The notes beneath the pieces are model-generated. The model had not been told where the DNA came from, ran no database searches, and saw nothing but the letters and a program-made list of their open reading frames with translations. This document shows, piece by piece, positions 1 through 8,780 of a DNA stretch of 64,000 bases; positions within the stretch are counted from its first letter, which is position 1; each line of letters opens with the position of its first letter. The position numbers were made by a program, and so were the translations under genes. The stretch is from Roseovarius nubinhibens ISM. GTDB taxonomy: Bacteria; Pseudomonadota; Alphaproteobacteria; Rhodobacterales; Rhodobacteraceae. The stretch lies in assembly GCF_000152625.1 (NCBI RefSeq), contig NZ_CH724156.1, forward strand, positions 752,966 to 816,965. Direction: 5' to 3'.

Positions 1-393
1 CTCCAGACCCTGTTTTCTCAGGCTGACGCGCCCCTGAAGGCCCTGGCCGATCACCTCCGCGCCACCGCCCAGAGCCGCCGCCCCACCGCCCCGAGCCAGG
101 CCTGCATGCTGGTCAAAACCATCCTCAGCGCCACCGCCGACGACAGCGCCCTCGCCCAGGCGGCCCAAGGCTATATGACTGAAATGTCAGGTGTTTTTGC
201 CGCAGCCTTTGACCGGGCCCGCGACTTGGGTGCGCTCCCGCGCGAGGCCGACACCGCCCGCCTCGCCCGCCGCTATCAGGCCAATCTCACCGCGCTCCGC
301 ATCGAAGCCGAGAGCGGCACCGACCCCCAGGCCCTCGCCGATCTGGCCGAAGACATGGCCCGCGACATCGAGGCTCTCGCCCAACCCGCCTGA
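1..393 (+). CDS. TetR/AcrR-family regulator, C-terminal part (5' end outside window)
   Basis: The frame is open from the first base and ends at a stop at 391-393, giving about 130 residues. The visible part is all-helical and rich in Ala and Leu, with a CMLVKT segment followed by GYMTEMSGVF and RARDLGALP. This matches the C-terminal ligand-binding half of TetR regulators of the AcrR/TetR_C type. The DNA-binding helix-turn-helix would lie upstream of the window, so neither the start nor the target genes can be seen. It converges on the LysR gene with only two bases between the stops. The family call rests on the C-terminal pattern alone. Confidence 0.6.
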   Translation, partial: LQTLFSQADAPLKALADHLRATAQSRRPTAPSQACMLVKTILSATADDSALAQAAQGYMTEMSGVFAAAFDRARDLGALPREADTARLARRYQANLTALRIEAESGTDPQALADLAEDMARDIEALAQPA

Positions 394-395
394 GC

Positions 396-1310
396 CTATT
401 GCTCGGCCCCGTCATCCTTGACGGCAAAGGGTTTGAGCCCCTCATGCAGCTTGTCGAGGAACAGCTTGGCGGCAATGCCCAAGGGCTGTCCGCGATGGGT
501 GATCACCACCATATCGTGATAGATCGGCGGATGAAATTTGCGCCAGACCACCCCATCCTTGAGATCCGCCTTGCCATTCACCGGATCGATGATCGACACA
601 TCCCCCCCGGCCGCCACCATATTGCGGGCAAGCGCATAAAAATAACTGGTACAGCTGCGTTCATAGACCGCATCGGCCCGCACCATCTGGTCCTCGAATT
701 GCCGGTCGACACTGTGGTCCCCGGTCACCCCGATCACCCGCCGCCCGCTCAGAAGCTGCGGCGTGATCACCTCATGGCTGGTCAGCGGATCGTCCTTGGT
801 CATCACACAGACGCATTCCATCCGCATCTGCTCGCCCTCGAGCCCCGCCACCGGCATCGGCGCGTCGATCAGCCCGATATCGACCTGACGGCTCGCCACC
901 ATCGAGGCCACCCGCCGCGACGACCGCACATGAAGGTTGGTCCGGATACCGGGGTTTTCCTTTTGAAACTCGGCAATGACGCGCGGCAACATATTGACCG
1001 ACATCGCCCCATTGGTGGCCACCGAAATGGCGCCGGCTGACCCGGCCCGGATTTCATCCGCCCGTTGATCGATCCGGGTCAGCGCCGCCAGCCCGTGGCG
1101 GACCTCTTCGCGCAGCAAGACCGCTTCGCGCGTTGGCGCAAAAAAGCCCCGATCCCGGTGAAACAGCTTCATTCCAAACTCTTCTTCGAGCTTGCCTAAG
1201 GCCACGCTAACGGCGGGTTGAGAGAGGTTGAGGCGCAGCGCCGCTCGGGACACGGACCCGGCTTCGAACAGGGCGTTGAACACTTCGAGGTGGCGTATCT
1301 TCAATCGCAT
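396..1310 (-). CDS. LysR-family transcriptional regulator
   Basis: A 304-residue protein of normal LysR length. The N-terminal winged helix-turn-helix (about residues 3-62) contains the typical LNLSQPAVSVALGKLE recognition region, followed by a linker helix and a periplasmic-binding-like effector domain from about residue 90. I start at 1310 (MRLKIRHLEVF), which fits the family N-terminus; an in-frame ATG at 1325 would add five residues. It is divergent from the flavoprotein and PotABCD-like operon that starts at 1472, the usual arrangement for a LysR activator of the neighbouring operon. The effector is probably an amine or amino acid taken up by that operon (inference). Confidence 0.9.
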   Translation of the reverse strand: MRLKIRHLEVFNALFEAGSVSRAALRLNLSQPAVSVALGKLEEEFGMKLFHRDRGFFAPTREAVLLREEVRHGLAALTRIDQRADEIRAGSAGAISVATNGAMSVNMLPRVIAEFQKENPGIRTNLHVRSSRRVASMVASRQVDIGLIDAPMPVAGLEGEQMRMECVCVMTKDDPLTSHEVITPQLLSGRRVIGVTGDHSVDRQFEDQMVRADAVYERSCTSYFYALARNMVAAGGDVSIIDPVNGKADLKDGVVWRKFHPPIYHDMVVITHRGQPLGIAAKLFLDKLHEGLKPFAVKDDGAEQ

Positions 1311-1398
1311 AAGGCTTCCTAGCAAACAGTATTAATAAATCGAATGGAGGTATTTTCTATATTCAATTGCCTAATCAATGGTTCATTTCTAACACTGA

Positions 1399-1415
1399 GT
1401 CGCACCGGCTGCGAC
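1399..1415. promoter_or_regulatory. Inverted repeat in divergent LysR/flavoprotein promoter region
   Basis: Between the LysR start and the flavoprotein start lies 161 bp that is much richer in A+T than its surroundings. It holds the perfect inverted repeat GTCGCA-CCGGC-TGCGAC. Its position between divergent genes makes it a candidate operator for the LysR protein, although it lacks the plain T-N11-A core. I could not identify a convincing sigma-70 promoter here. Confidence 0.35.
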
Positions 1416-1471
1416 CCAAACGTAACTGCTGCCACTATTTCAAAATTTAACAAGATACTAGGAGAGCCCGG

Positions 1472-2824
1472 TTGGCGCCGACAATGAAAATCTCGTGTAA
1501 CGGTTCCGTGTGGGCCCAATCCTGGACCGACCGCCCCTATTGGATCGATGGCGAAACGGCCCTGCCAGACATGGCCGAACGGCCTGATACACAGGCCGAT
1601 GTGGTGATTATCGGCGCGGGCTACACCGGGCTCAACGCGGCGATCGAGACGGCGCAAGCGGGACGTAAAACCATCGTGATCGACGCCCAGGACGCGGGCT
1701 ATGGCTGCAGCACCCGCAATGGCGGCCAGATCAGCACCAGCATCAAACCCTCGCTCGCCAAGCTCAGCGCGCGGTTCGGCCCAGAGCGTGGCCGCGCCAT
1801 CCGCCGCGAAGGTGAAACCGCGCTGCAATGGATCGAGGACCGCATCGGCAGCCTCGGCATCGACTGCGATTTCGACCGCCCCGGCCGCTTCCACGCCGCC
1901 CACACCCCGCAAGCTTATGATCAGATCGCCCGCGAAGCCGAACAGCTCGGCCGTGAAGAAGGGATCGAGGCCCACCCCATCCCCGCCGCCGAACAGCACG
2001 CCTATCTCGGCAGCGACGCCTATTTCGGCGGGGTCCTCTTTCCCAACCACGCCTCCATCCATCCCGGCAAATATCATCGCGGGCTGCTGCGCGCGGCGCT
2101 GGCGGCAGGGGCAAGTCTCGTGCCGCATTGCGCCGCCATCGGGATCACCCGGGTGGCGGGCGGCTTTGAGGTGCAGACCGAAAAGGGCAAGATCCACGCC
2201 CGCGACGTGATCGTGGCAACCAATGGCTATACCGGCGCGGCAAGCCCCTGGATGCAGCGTCGGGTCATCCCCATCGGCAGCTATGTGATCGCCACCGAAC
2301 CCCTGCCCGCCGAGCTGATGGACCGGCTTTTTCCGCAGAACCGCATCGCCAGCGACACCTGCAAAGTGGTCTATTACTACCGCCCCTCGCCGGACCGGAC
2401 CCGCGTTCTCTTTGGCGGGCGCGTCTCGGCGAGCGAGACCGACCCGGCGGTCAGCGGCCCCAAGCTCTATCGCGACATGTGCCGCATTTTCCCCGAACTT
2501 TCGGCCTATCGCCTGACCCATAGCTGGGTCGGCATGGTGGCCTATACGTTCGACGAGCTGGCCCATACCGGCACCCATGACGGGGTGCATTATGCCATGG
2601 GATATTGCGGCTCGGGCGTGTCCATGGCCAGCTATCTTGGCATGCGCATGGGGCAAAAGGTGCTCGGCCTCGCGGAGGGAGAGACCGCGTTCGACGACCT
2701 GCCCTTCCCGACCCGCCCGCTCTATGCGGGCAAGCCCTGGTTCCTGCCGCCGATGGTGGCTTGGTACCGCTGGCGGGACCGGATGGAATATGGCCGCGCC
2801 CAGCGCGCGCTCGGCCAATCCTAG
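1472..2824 (+). CDS. FAD-dependent amine oxidoreductase (PuuB/DadA-like, DAO family)
   Basis: A 450-residue DAO-family flavoprotein. It has a dinucleotide-binding GAGYTG motif near residues 48-53 and the CSTRNGGQ segment typical of gamma-glutamylputrescine oxidase (PuuB) relatives. These enzymes oxidise amines or N-substituted amino acids to an aldehyde or oxo acid, passing electrons to oxygen or the quinone pool. The start is probably TTG at 1472: AGGAG at 1460-1464 sits seven bases before it, whereas the next ATG (1484) is too far from that site. The gene heads an operon with a PotABCD-like importer, so the imported polyamine or related amine is the likely substrate source. The exact substrate is not readable. 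Confidence 0.8.
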   Translation: MAPTMKISCNGSVWAQSWTDRPYWIDGETALPDMAERPDTQADVVIIGAGYTGLNAAIETAQAGRKTIVIDAQDAGYGCSTRNGGQISTSIKPSLAKLSARFGPERGRAIRREGETALQWIEDRIGSLGIDCDFDRPGRFHAAHTPQAYDQIAREAEQLGREEGIEAHPIPAAEQHAYLGSDAYFGGVLFPNHASIHPGKYHRGLLRAALAAGASLVPHCAAIGITRVAGGFEVQTEKGKIHARDVIVATNGYTGAASPWMQRRVIPIGSYVIATEPLPAELMDRLFPQNRIASDTCKVVYYYRPSPDRTRVLFGGRVSASETDPAVSGPKLYRDMCRIFPELSAYRLTHSWVGMVAYTFDELAHTGTHDGVHYAMGYCGSGVSMASYLGMRMGQKVLGLAEGETAFDDLPFPTRPLYAGKPWFLPPMVAWYRWRDRMEYGRAQRALGQS

Positions 2825-2933
2825 AGACAACCGGCGCGGATCATCGCCACCGCGCCGGGACAATCCATAGCAAGGCGAGACCCCCAAGGCCCAAAGGGCC
2901 GGGGCAAACCGAAAAGCAAAGGGAGTGCTCAGA

Positions 2934-3989
2934 ATGACGAAACAGATCAAAACCACTTTGGCGCTGGGCCTGATGGCCAGCACCGCCCTGACCGGCGCGG
3001 CACTGGCGCAGGACAAATCCGTGACCATCGCGTCCTGGGGCGGGTCCTATCAGGAGGCGCAGAGCAAGGCGCTCTTTGAACCTGCCGCAGAAAACACCGG
3101 CATCGAGGTCAAACAGGAAACCTATGGCGGCATGTCCGATGTGCGGCTGCAGGTCTCGTCAGGTCAGGTGACGCTCGACATCGTCGCCAGCGGCTCTGGC
3201 TCGGCCTCGCGCGCGGCGGCCGAAGGGCTTCTTGAGCCGCTCGATTACGATGTGATCGACGTCTCGACCTTCTACCCGGGTCTCTATTCCGACTATTGCA
3301 TCGGCGGCGATGTGTTCTCGGTCGTGGCTGCTTGGAACACCGACACCTATGGCGATGCCGGCCCGCAGAACTGGGCCGATTTCTTTGACACCGAGAAATT
3401 CCCCGGCACCCGCGCCTATCGCGGCACGGTTTCTGGCGCGCTTGAACCCGCGCTGATGGCCGATGGGGTCGCGCCAGAGGATGTCTATGAGGTGCTGAGC
3501 TCGGAAGAAGGGATCGAACGCGCGCTCGACAAGATCCGCGAGCTGAAACCCCATATCGCGGTGTTCTGGTCGTCCGGCGCACAGCACGCGCAGCTCATGA
3601 AAGACGGCGAGGTCGACATGACCACCGGCTGGAACGGACGGTTCGACAACGCGGCCAAGGATGGCGGCAAGGTATCCTATACGTTCAACCAGGCGCTTTT
3701 GGACTATGATTGCTTTGCGATCCCGAAAGGCGCGCCCAACAAGGACACCGCGATGGAGTTTCTCGCCGAGATTTCCAAGGCGGAATACCAAGACGACCTG
3801 CCAAAATACATCACCTACGGTCCGACCAACAAGGCCGCCTATGAGACGGGCGAGATCAGCGCCGAGGTGGCTGCCTCCCTGCCCTCCTCGCCCGAAAACG
3901 CGGCCAAGCAGCTTCCCATCTCGCTCGAATGGTATGCCGAGTGGGAACAGGTGGCCGCCGAGATGTATCAGGAAATGCTGACCGAGTGA
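2934..3989 (+). CDS. ABC transporter substrate-binding protein, polyamine (PotD) type
   Basis: A 351-residue periplasmic binding protein. Its N-terminal signal peptide has a positive start, a hydrophobic core and ends around ALAQD near residue 26. The mature part begins VTIASWGGSYQEAQ, the hallmark start of spermidine/putrescine-type (SBP_bac_8) binding proteins. I chose ATG 2934, eight bases after GGAG, rather than the GTG at 2925 inside the ribosome-binding site. It delivers substrate to the permeases at 5157-6862, and the stem-loop that follows probably raises its own expression above theirs. The ligand could be a polyamine or another cationic amine. Confidence 0.87.
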   Translation: MTKQIKTTLALGLMASTALTGAALAQDKSVTIASWGGSYQEAQSKALFEPAAENTGIEVKQETYGGMSDVRLQVSSGQVTLDIVASGSGSASRAAAEGLLEPLDYDVIDVSTFYPGLYSDYCIGGDVFSVVAAWNTDTYGDAGPQNWADFFDTEKFPGTRAYRGTVSGALEPALMADGVAPEDVYEVLSSEEGIERALDKIRELKPHIAVFWSSGAQHAQLMKDGEVDMTTGWNGRFDNAAKDGGKVSYTFNQALLDYDCFAIPKGAPNKDTAMEFLAEISKAEYQDDLPKYITYGPTNKAAYETGEISAEVAASLPSSPENAAKQLPISLEWYAEWEQVAAEMYQEMLTE

Positions 3990-4014
3990 GCCACGGCCAT
4001 GGCATGACGGACAG

Positions 4015-4038
4015 GCGGGCGGCCCCAGCGCCGCCCGC
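4015..4038 (+). promoter_or_regulatory. Intercistronic stem-loop after substrate-binding protein gene
   Basis: A perfect 9-bp stem (GCGGGCGGC paired with GCCGCCCGC) around a 6-base loop, without a T-run. It lies between the binding-protein gene and the ATPase gene of one operon. It is better read as an mRNA-stabilising or partial-termination element than as a full terminator. Confidence 0.6.
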
Positions 4039-4061
4039 TGCGACTGACAGGAAGGGACAGG

Positions 4062-5153
4062 ATGAGTAGCCAAGTGACCCAGGAGGCGCTGCCGATCACG
4101 GTGCGCAACGTGACCAAGACCTATGGCCGTGTCCATGCGCTGGACGATGTGTCTCTCGATGTAAAAAGTGGTGAGTTTCTGACACTTCTGGGCCCTTCCG
4201 GGTCCGGCAAGACGACGCTTCTGATGGTGCTGGCGGGCTTTACCCGCCCCGATCAGGGCAGTCTCAAATTTGGCGACCGCGAGATGATCCGCACCCCACC
4301 GCATCTGCGCGATGTCGGCATGGTGTTTCAAAACTACGCGCTTTTCCCGCATATGACCGTGGCGGGTAACGTCGCCTATCCGCTCAAGCTGCGCCGCACC
4401 CCGAAGGCCGAGATCGCCGAACGGGTCGAGCGCGCGCTCGAGACCGTGCAGCTTGGCGGCTATGGCGAGCGCCGCATCGATCAGCTCTCGGGCGGCCAAC
4501 GGCAACGCGTCGCGCTTGCACGCTCCATCGTGTTCGAGCCACGCATCCTTCTGATGGATGAACCGCTGTCGGCGCTCGACAAGAAACTGCGCGACCGGAT
4601 GCAGATCGAACTGCGCCACCTCCATGAAAAGCTTGGCATGACAACGGTTTACGTGACCCATGACCAGCGCGAGGCGCTGACCATGTCGGACCGTATCGCG
4701 GTGGTGAACCACGGCCGCATCATGCAGCTCGCCGATCCCCAGTCGCTCTATGAGCAGCCGGAAAACAAATTCGTGGCCGATTTCATCGGCGACAGCACCT
4801 TCTTGCCGGTGCATCGCGAGGGCAGCAGCATCGTTGCCGGCGGCACCGATCTGACCGTGACCCGCCCCGTGCCCGAGGCCGAAAAACACCTCCTGATGCT
4901 GCGCCCAGAACGCGTGCGGCTCTTGACCGGCCCGGCCCCCGAGGGCGTCAACGCCTTCGAGGCGACGGTCACCGATCTGGTCTATCAGGGCGAAAGCTAT
5001 CTGCTCTATGCGAGGCTGCGTGACGGCACCGAGATCGCCGTGCGCGGCGCGATCCGTAGCGAGACCTTTGCCGAATTGCCGAAACCCGGGGCGACCGCTC
5101 AGCTCGGGCTCGATGCCGCCGACACCGTTCTCATCGCCGATACGGAGGGCTGA
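4062..5153 (+). CDS. ABC transporter ATP-binding protein, polyamine (PotA) type
   Basis: A 363-residue ATPase. Walker A is GPSGSGKTT near residue 44, the signature is LSGGQRQR near residue 145, Walker B is LLMDEP, and the H-loop is TVYVTHD. A C-terminal TOBE-like extension of about 120 residues, including LMLRPERVRL, is typical of PotA/CysA-class subunits. It energises import through the two permeases directly downstream; its stop is followed after only three bases by the next start, so the genes are translationally close. This is a standard member of the family with no missing key residues. Confidence 0.93.
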   Translation: MSSQVTQEALPITVRNVTKTYGRVHALDDVSLDVKSGEFLTLLGPSGSGKTTLLMVLAGFTRPDQGSLKFGDREMIRTPPHLRDVGMVFQNYALFPHMTVAGNVAYPLKLRRTPKAEIAERVERALETVQLGGYGERRIDQLSGGQRQRVALARSIVFEPRILLMDEPLSALDKKLRDRMQIELRHLHEKLGMTTVYVTHDQREALTMSDRIAVVNHGRIMQLADPQSLYEQPENKFVADFIGDSTFLPVHREGSSIVAGGTDLTVTRPVPEAEKHLLMLRPERVRLLTGPAPEGVNAFEATVTDLVYQGESYLLYARLRDGTEIAVRGAIRSETFAELPKPGATAQLGLDAADTVLIADTEG

Positions 5154-5156
5154 GCC

Positions 5157-6041
5157 ATGGCCGTGACGGATATGAATGCCGCCGGGCTGCGCCGCGACGA
5201 GCGGCTCGAACGGCTGCGCCTCTTCGGGCTGGCCTCGCCGGCGCTTTTGCTGGTGCTGGTGATCCTCGTGATCCCGGTGGGTTGGCTCTTCTATGTCTCT
5301 TTTATCGGTGCGGATGGATCGTTTTCGCTCGAGAATTACGAGCGGATGATCAAGCGCAAATCCTATGCGCGGATCTTCTGGACCACCTTTCAGGTGAGCC
5401 TTCTGACCACTGGTCTTTGCGTCCTCATCGGCTATCCGCTGGCCTATTTCATGTCACAACTGCCGCGCAAGCTCGCCAATCTGTGTATGATCACGGTGCT
5501 CCTGCCCTTCTGGACCTCGCTTCTGGTGCGGACCTATGCCTGGCTCGTCTTGCTGCAGAAAAACGGGCTGGTGAACAATTGGGCCATCTCGCTCGGTCTC
5601 TGGGACGAACCTTTGAAGCTTGTCCACAATCTCAACGGCACGTTGATCGGCATGGTGCATATCATGCTGCCCTTTCTCATCCTGCCGACCTATGGCGCGA
5701 TGACGGCGATTGACCGCGACTACCTCAAGGCCGCGTCGAACCTCGGCGCCAGCCCGCGCCGCGCCTTCTGGACCGTGTTTCTACCACTGTCGACACCGGG
5801 GCTCTTTGCCGGGGCGCTGATGGTCTTTATCCTCTGCCTTGGCTTCTTCGTGACACCTGCGGTCCTCGGCGGCGGCAAGGTGATCCTCGTCTCGATGAAG
5901 ATCGTCTCCAATATCGAGCTCTTCGTGAACTGGGGTGCGGCGAGCGCGCTTGGCGTGGTGCTCATGGTGCTCACGGTCACGGTGCTCTGGGTTGCGTCGC
6001 GCTTTCTCAATCTCGACCGCATGACAGGAGGAGGCCACTGA
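5157..6041 (+). CDS. ABC transporter permease, PotB type
   Basis: A 294-residue inner-membrane permease with about six hydrophobic segments. The EAA-loop region (NLGASPRRAFWTVFLP) contacts the ATPase. An N-terminal cytoplasmic stretch rich in Arg and Glu precedes the first membrane span (LLLVLVILVIPVGWLFYV). Its length and topology match PotB. Its stop overlaps the start of the second permease at 6041 (TGATG), as expected for subunits made in equal amounts. Confidence 0.92.
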   Translation: MAVTDMNAAGLRRDERLERLRLFGLASPALLLVLVILVIPVGWLFYVSFIGADGSFSLENYERMIKRKSYARIFWTTFQVSLLTTGLCVLIGYPLAYFMSQLPRKLANLCMITVLLPFWTSLLVRTYAWLVLLQKNGLVNNWAISLGLWDEPLKLVHNLNGTLIGMVHIMLPFLILPTYGAMTAIDRDYLKAASNLGASPRRAFWTVFLPLSTPGLFAGALMVFILCLGFFVTPAVLGGGKVILVSMKIVSNIELFVNWGAASALGVVLMVLTVTVLWVASRFLNLDRMTGGGH

Positions 6042-6862
6042 TGGTGTCCTGGCTCAGATCCCCCGCCTCGGAAACCCAGATCACCCATGGTCAGCGGCTC
6101 TGGCTCTATATCTTTGCCATCGTCACGATGATCCTGCTGGTGCTGCCGACGCTCATCGTGATCCCCATGTCCTTCTCGGATTCGCAATATCTCGAGTTCC
6201 CGCCCGAGACATGGTCGCTGCGCTGGTACGAGCATTACTTTGCCTCCGAGGAATGGATGCAGGCGACGCGCACCTCGTTCAAGGCGGCCTTCTTCACCAT
6301 GCTGGTGGCCACGCCCATCGGCGTGCTCGCGGCCTATGGGCTGCACGCCTCCAAGGTTCCCTTTATCCGGGCCTCTTTCGTGCTGTTGATCACGCCGATG
6401 ATGGTGCCCGTGGTGCTCATCGCCATCGGCGCCTTCTACGCCTATGTGAAATTGCAGATCCTCTACACCATGCTCGGTCTGGTCCTCGCCCATAGCCTGC
6501 TGGCCATTCCGCTGGTGGTGATTGTCACTGGCTCGGCCCTCAAGGGGTTTGACACCAATCTCGAAAGCGCTGCGCGGTCGCTCGGCGCGCCGCGCTGGAA
6601 GGCCTTCCTGACCGTCACCCTGCCGCAGATCCGCTTTGCCGTGGTGACGAGCGCCCTCTTGGCCTTTCTCACCTCCTTCGACGAGGTGGTGATTGCCATG
6701 TTCGTCTCTGGCGGCGACAACCCGACCCTGACCCGCAACATGTTCAACGCGCTGCGCGATCAAATCGACCCGACAATTGCCTCGATCTCGACCCTGATGA
6801 TCGTGGTGACCACCCTGATGATGGCTCTGGCGCAGATTTTCGGCCAGCAGCACAAACCCTGA
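6041..6862 (+). CDS. ABC transporter permease, PotC type
   Basis: A 273-residue permease with about six membrane spans and the EAA-loop segment SLGAPRWKAFLTVTLP. The sequence near the end (FLTSFDEVVIAMFVSG) is characteristic of PotC-class subunits. With the preceding permease it forms the heterodimeric channel of the polyamine-type importer. It is followed after 14 bases by a small cupin gene, which appears to be the last gene of the operon. Confidence 0.92.
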   Translation: MVSWLRSPASETQITHGQRLWLYIFAIVTMILLVLPTLIVIPMSFSDSQYLEFPPETWSLRWYEHYFASEEWMQATRTSFKAAFFTMLVATPIGVLAAYGLHASKVPFIRASFVLLITPMMVPVVLIAIGAFYAYVKLQILYTMLGLVLAHSLLAIPLVVIVTGSALKGFDTNLESAARSLGAPRWKAFLTVTLPQIRFAVVTSALLAFLTSFDEVVIAMFVSGGDNPTLTRNMFNALRDQIDPTIASISTLMIVVTTLMMALAQIFGQQHKP

Positions 6863-6876
6863 TTTCGGAGACCAGA

Positions 6877-7242
6877 ATGATCAGCCTCGAAACCTTTGCC
6901 GACCTCGCCAATACCGAGCTCGGGCCCTTCGCCGACAAGCCCACGACCCTCACCCCGGGCCAGAAAGAGGCCTCTGCCGTGCTCTGGACCTCGGCCGATG
7001 ACAGAACCAAGATCGGCGTCTGGGAATGCACCCCGGGCCATTTCACCGCCGACCGCACGGCGGCGGGCGAATATTGCCATATCATCTCGGGCAGCGCGAC
7101 GCTCACCAATGCCGATGGCAGCGGCAGCCGCGACATCGGCCCCGGCGACCTTCTGGTGCTGCCACAAGGCTGGCAGGGCGAATGGGTGCTGCACAGCCAT
7201 ATGCGCAAGCTTTTCGTGATCAGCGCCTCTCCGGTCGGCTGA
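6877..7242 (+). CDS. Small cupin-domain protein (DUF861 / cupin_3 type)
   Basis: A 121-residue single-domain cupin. The core runs from VWECTPGHFTADR to a GDLLVLPQGWQGEW segment, which fits the short cupin_3 (DUF861) family that includes ureidoglycolate hydrolase-like and amine-pathway proteins. It is co-transcribed with the flavoprotein and PotABCD-like genes, so it may act on an intermediate of the same amine pathway. The family is too broad to name a reaction. A terminator-like hairpin follows. Confidence 0.75.
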   Translation: MISLETFADLANTELGPFADKPTTLTPGQKEASAVLWTSADDRTKIGVWECTPGHFTADRTAAGEYCHIISGSATLTNADGSGSRDIGPGDLLVLPQGWQGEWVLHSHMRKLFVISASPVG

Positions 7243-7294
7243 ATATAGGACATGTGCGGGAGTTTCGACGAGGGCAGCACGACGGTCGAAACAC

Positions 7295-7333
7295 ACATCA
7301 GCCCCGGGCGCGCCAAACGCTCGGGGCTGATGT
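7295..7333. terminator. Bidirectional terminator-like hairpin between convergent genes
   Basis: A perfect 12-bp stem (ACATCAGCCCCG at 7295-7306, CGGGGCTGATGT at 7322-7333) around a 15-base loop, sitting exactly between the cupin gene (plus) and the lyase gene (minus). The T-run is weak (TCATTTC), so termination may not be fully factor-independent. Confidence 0.65.
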
Positions 7334-7370
7334 CATTTCAGGGTCAGACCTGCGTCAGCTTTGCCAAGCC

Positions 7371-8747
7371 TCACGCCCCGGTCGCACCGCGCAGCACATC
7401 CCGAAGCTGATCCGCATCCAGTAGCCCCTCTTCGGCGGCGATCTCCGACAGTGGACGCCCCTCGAGCTGTGCCCGCTTCGCCAAGCCCGCCACCTTCTTG
7501 TAGCCCAGCGCGCGCAGAAACACGGTGGACACGGCAAAGGATCGGGCAAGGTTTTCATAGGATCGCGCCTCATCCACCTTGAGACCGGCGATGCAGCTCT
7601 CGGCAAACTGCGGCAGCCCGGCGGTCAATAGCGCCATCTGCGTAAACAGCGCCTGCGCCATGGCCGGCTCGAAATGGTTGATCTCCATCTGCCCCGCCTG
7701 CGCGGCCAGCGACACGGTCAGATCCTGCCCCTGCACGATCATCGAAATCTGCTGGATCGACATCGGCATCACCGGATTGACCTTGCCCGCCATGATCGAC
7801 GAGCCCGGCTGCACCGCCGGCAAAAGGATCTCCCCGATCCCCGACGCCCCGTCGCTCGACAGGATCACCAGATCGGCGGCGATCTTGGCGCAGGCGGCGG
7901 CGAGATTGCGCAGCTCGGCCGACATCCGGGCAAAGCCATCGGCAGATTGCATCCCGTCGAACGCATTGGCGGCACACTCGATCTCGAGCCCAAGGCTCTC
8001 GCTCAGCGCCTCTTCGATCACCTCGCGATAGCCCTCGGGCGCACCGAGCCCGGTGCCAATCGCCGTGCCGCCCATCGGCACGGTGCAAAGCCCATGCACC
8101 GCCCGTTCCACATCCTGCAGCGCCCTCGACACCATGCTCGCATAGCCCCCGAAGAGCTGTCCGTAGGTCATCGGCTGGGCCGCCTGCATGCAGGTCCGCC
8201 CGGTGCGCAGAATGTCAGAGGTCTCGCGCCCCTTGGCCTCGAGCGCCCTGATCAACAGCTGCGCCGCCTCCTGCAACGCGGGCCAGGCCAGCACACAGGC
8301 GAGCTTGATCCCCGTCGGCACGCAATCATTGGTCGATTGCGCCAGGTTGACATGGTCATTGGCGGTGACGCCGCCGGGCGCGTCCTGTGCCAGCCCCATG
8401 ATCTGATTGGCGCGCGCCGCGATCACCTCGTTGAAATTCATATTCGTCGAGGTGCCGCCCGACCCTTCGGCCAGCGGCACGATGAACTGATCCCAATGCG
8501 CCCCGTCCCGGATTTCGTCACAGGCATCGGCAATCGCATCGGCATGGCGATCGATCAGCGCGCCGACGCTCTGATTGGCCCGTGCGGCGGCTTGCTTCAC
8601 CCCGGCCATCGCCCGCATGAAATAGGGGTAGTCCGCGAGCGTCGGGCCAAACCCCTTGAAATTCGCGGCACCCCGCGCGGTGTTCGCCCCATAGAGCGAG
8701 GCTTCGGGCACGTCTAGAGTGCCCAGGCTATCGGAAACCTGACGCAT
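7371..8747 (-). CDS. Aspartase/fumarase-superfamily lyase
   Basis: A 458-residue protein. It carries the superfamily blocks GSGGTSTNMNFNE (residues 95-107), NDHVNLAQSTND (130-141) and the mobile signature loop GSSIMAGKVNP (315-325), plus a C-terminal fumarase_C-like segment. These enzymes remove ammonia, water or an N-substituent from a substituted succinate, leaving fumarate. The signature normally reads GSSxMPxK; here the Pro is Ala (residue 320). The gene is first or last in a minus-strand cluster with an amino-acid ABC importer, so a dicarboxylic amino acid or an N-substituted aspartate is a plausible substrate. Aspartase proper is likely but not certain. Confidence 0.8.
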   Translation of the reverse strand: MRQVSDSLGTLDVPEASLYGANTARGAANFKGFGPTLADYPYFMRAMAGVKQAAARANQSVGALIDRHADAIADACDEIRDGAHWDQFIVPLAEGSGGTSTNMNFNEVIAARANQIMGLAQDAPGGVTANDHVNLAQSTNDCVPTGIKLACVLAWPALQEAAQLLIRALEAKGRETSDILRTGRTCMQAAQPMTYGQLFGGYASMVSRALQDVERAVHGLCTVPMGGTAIGTGLGAPEGYREVIEEALSESLGLEIECAANAFDGMQSADGFARMSAELRNLAAACAKIAADLVILSSDGASGIGEILLPAVQPGSSIMAGKVNPVMPMSIQQISMIVQGQDLTVSLAAQAGQMEINHFEPAMAQALFTQMALLTAGLPQFAESCIAGLKVDEARSYENLARSFAVSTVFLRALGYKKVAGLAKRAQLEGRPLSEIAAEEGLLDADQLRDVLRGATGA

Positions 8748-8780
8748 GTCATTCTGTCCTAATTTGCGGCGGTGGAACTC

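Noticed and set aside
1319..3028. 569-codon open frame on the minus strand opposite the flavoprotein
   Set aside because: GC-rich antisense shadow of the DAO-family gene; no domain is recognisable and the coding signal is on the plus strand.
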